DNA of 6,084 bases from Methanobacteriota archaeon (GTDB taxonomy: Archaea; Thermoplasmatota; Poseidoniia; Poseidoniales; Poseidoniaceae), in assembly GCA_002719475.1 (NCBI GenBank), contig PBHQ01000014.1, forward strand, positions 1 to 6,084, given 5' to 3'. How positions within the stretch are numbered: position 1 is the stretch's first letter; every line of letters starts with the position of its first letter. Positions 5,765 to 6,084 of this stretch are shown piece by piece. The position numbers were made by a program, and so were the translations under genes. The notes beneath the pieces are model-generated. The model was not told where the DNA came from. It searched no databases and was given only the letters and a program-made list of their open reading frames with translations.

Positions 5765-6084
5765 CTATTCTTTAGGAATGATCCATCTGTCTCCGGATTT
5801 ACCTTCAGGAATCATGCCAAAGAATTCAATCAATTCGTCCTTCTGGAAACTATAAATTTCCATTTTAAATCCATCTGAGTTATTCAACGAGTAAACAATA
5901 CGGTCTCCTTCATCCTCACTTCTCATTTCCAAACCTTCTATGGGAAAATTCTCTTGTTCCTTCATTTTGTATGTTTGACCGAAGTACTTTTTTACGGTAC
6001 CATCGGTAATACTAAATTGTATTTTTAATTTTGAGATACGGTCTAAGATCAAGTACCCTATTGCTTCTAAAATCACAATTAGGA
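5765..6084 (-). CDS. Hypothetical protein, C-terminal part, runs off the right edge
   Basis: I do not recognise this protein. The frame remains open to the window edge, so a GTG at 6074-6076 (103 residues) is only a possible start and the gene probably continues. The visible N-terminal end (LIVILEAIGYLIL just beyond and after the GTG) is hydrophobic and could be the end of a membrane segment. A charged soluble part follows, with alternating hydrophobic stretches (IQFSITDG, RIVYSLNN, FKMEIYSF) that suggest beta strands. It ends in GKSGDRWIIPKE. It is lower in GC and richer in Lys and Ile than the hydrolase downstream. Both genes lie on the same strand but are separated by 128 bp, so co-transcription is uncertain. 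Confidence 0.6.
   Translation of the reverse strand, partial: LIVILEAIGYLILDRISKLKIQFSITDGTVKKYFGQTYKMKEQENFPIEGLEMRSEDEGDRIVYSLNNSDGFKMEIYSFQKDELIEFFGMIPEGKSGDRWIIPKE

Overview
The window most likely comes from a marine archaeon of the Poseidoniales (Marine Group II) type. This is an inference. It rests on moderate GC, very acidic exported proteins, an exported S15-type peptidase with an N-terminal anchor and many N-glycosylation sequons, and EF-hand/His-Asp-rich surface proteins. No rRNA or other marker gene is present, so a marine bacterium is not excluded.

Left part, + strand (2-3766): a zinc-type ABC importer operon. It begins with a 5'-truncated substrate-binding protein (ZnuA/TroA family, A-1/cluster 9). 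The C-terminal lobe is ordinary, but it is preceded by an extremely large metal-binding insertion. That insertion holds HDD-type tripeptide runs, one EF-hand loop, a natural hexahistidine and beta-rich segments of unknown family. A 43-nt gap leads to a probable 35-residue single-pass membrane micro-protein. Next comes ZnuC, the ATPase, with all nucleotide-binding motifs and a His-rich C-terminal tail. ZnuB, the permease of the ABC-3 family, overlaps ZnuC by four bases (ATGA). Together these genes would capture Zn2+ (possibly Mn2+) outside the membrane, buffer it on the His/Asp runs, and import it through ZnuB using ATP hydrolysed by ZnuC.

Right part, - strand (3768-6084): a 622-residue membrane-anchored serine peptidase/esterase of the S15 (X-Pro dipeptidyl-peptidase/CocE) family. 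It converges on znuB with a single base between the two stop codons. After a 128-bp gap with no gene comes the C-terminal part of an unrecognised protein that runs off the right edge. I see no functional link between the hydrolase and the zinc operon.

No rRNA, tRNA, CRISPR array, insertion sequence or attachment site was seen. The most unusual element is the repetitive metal-binding insertion in the substrate-binding protein, followed by the small ORF lodged between znuA and znuC.
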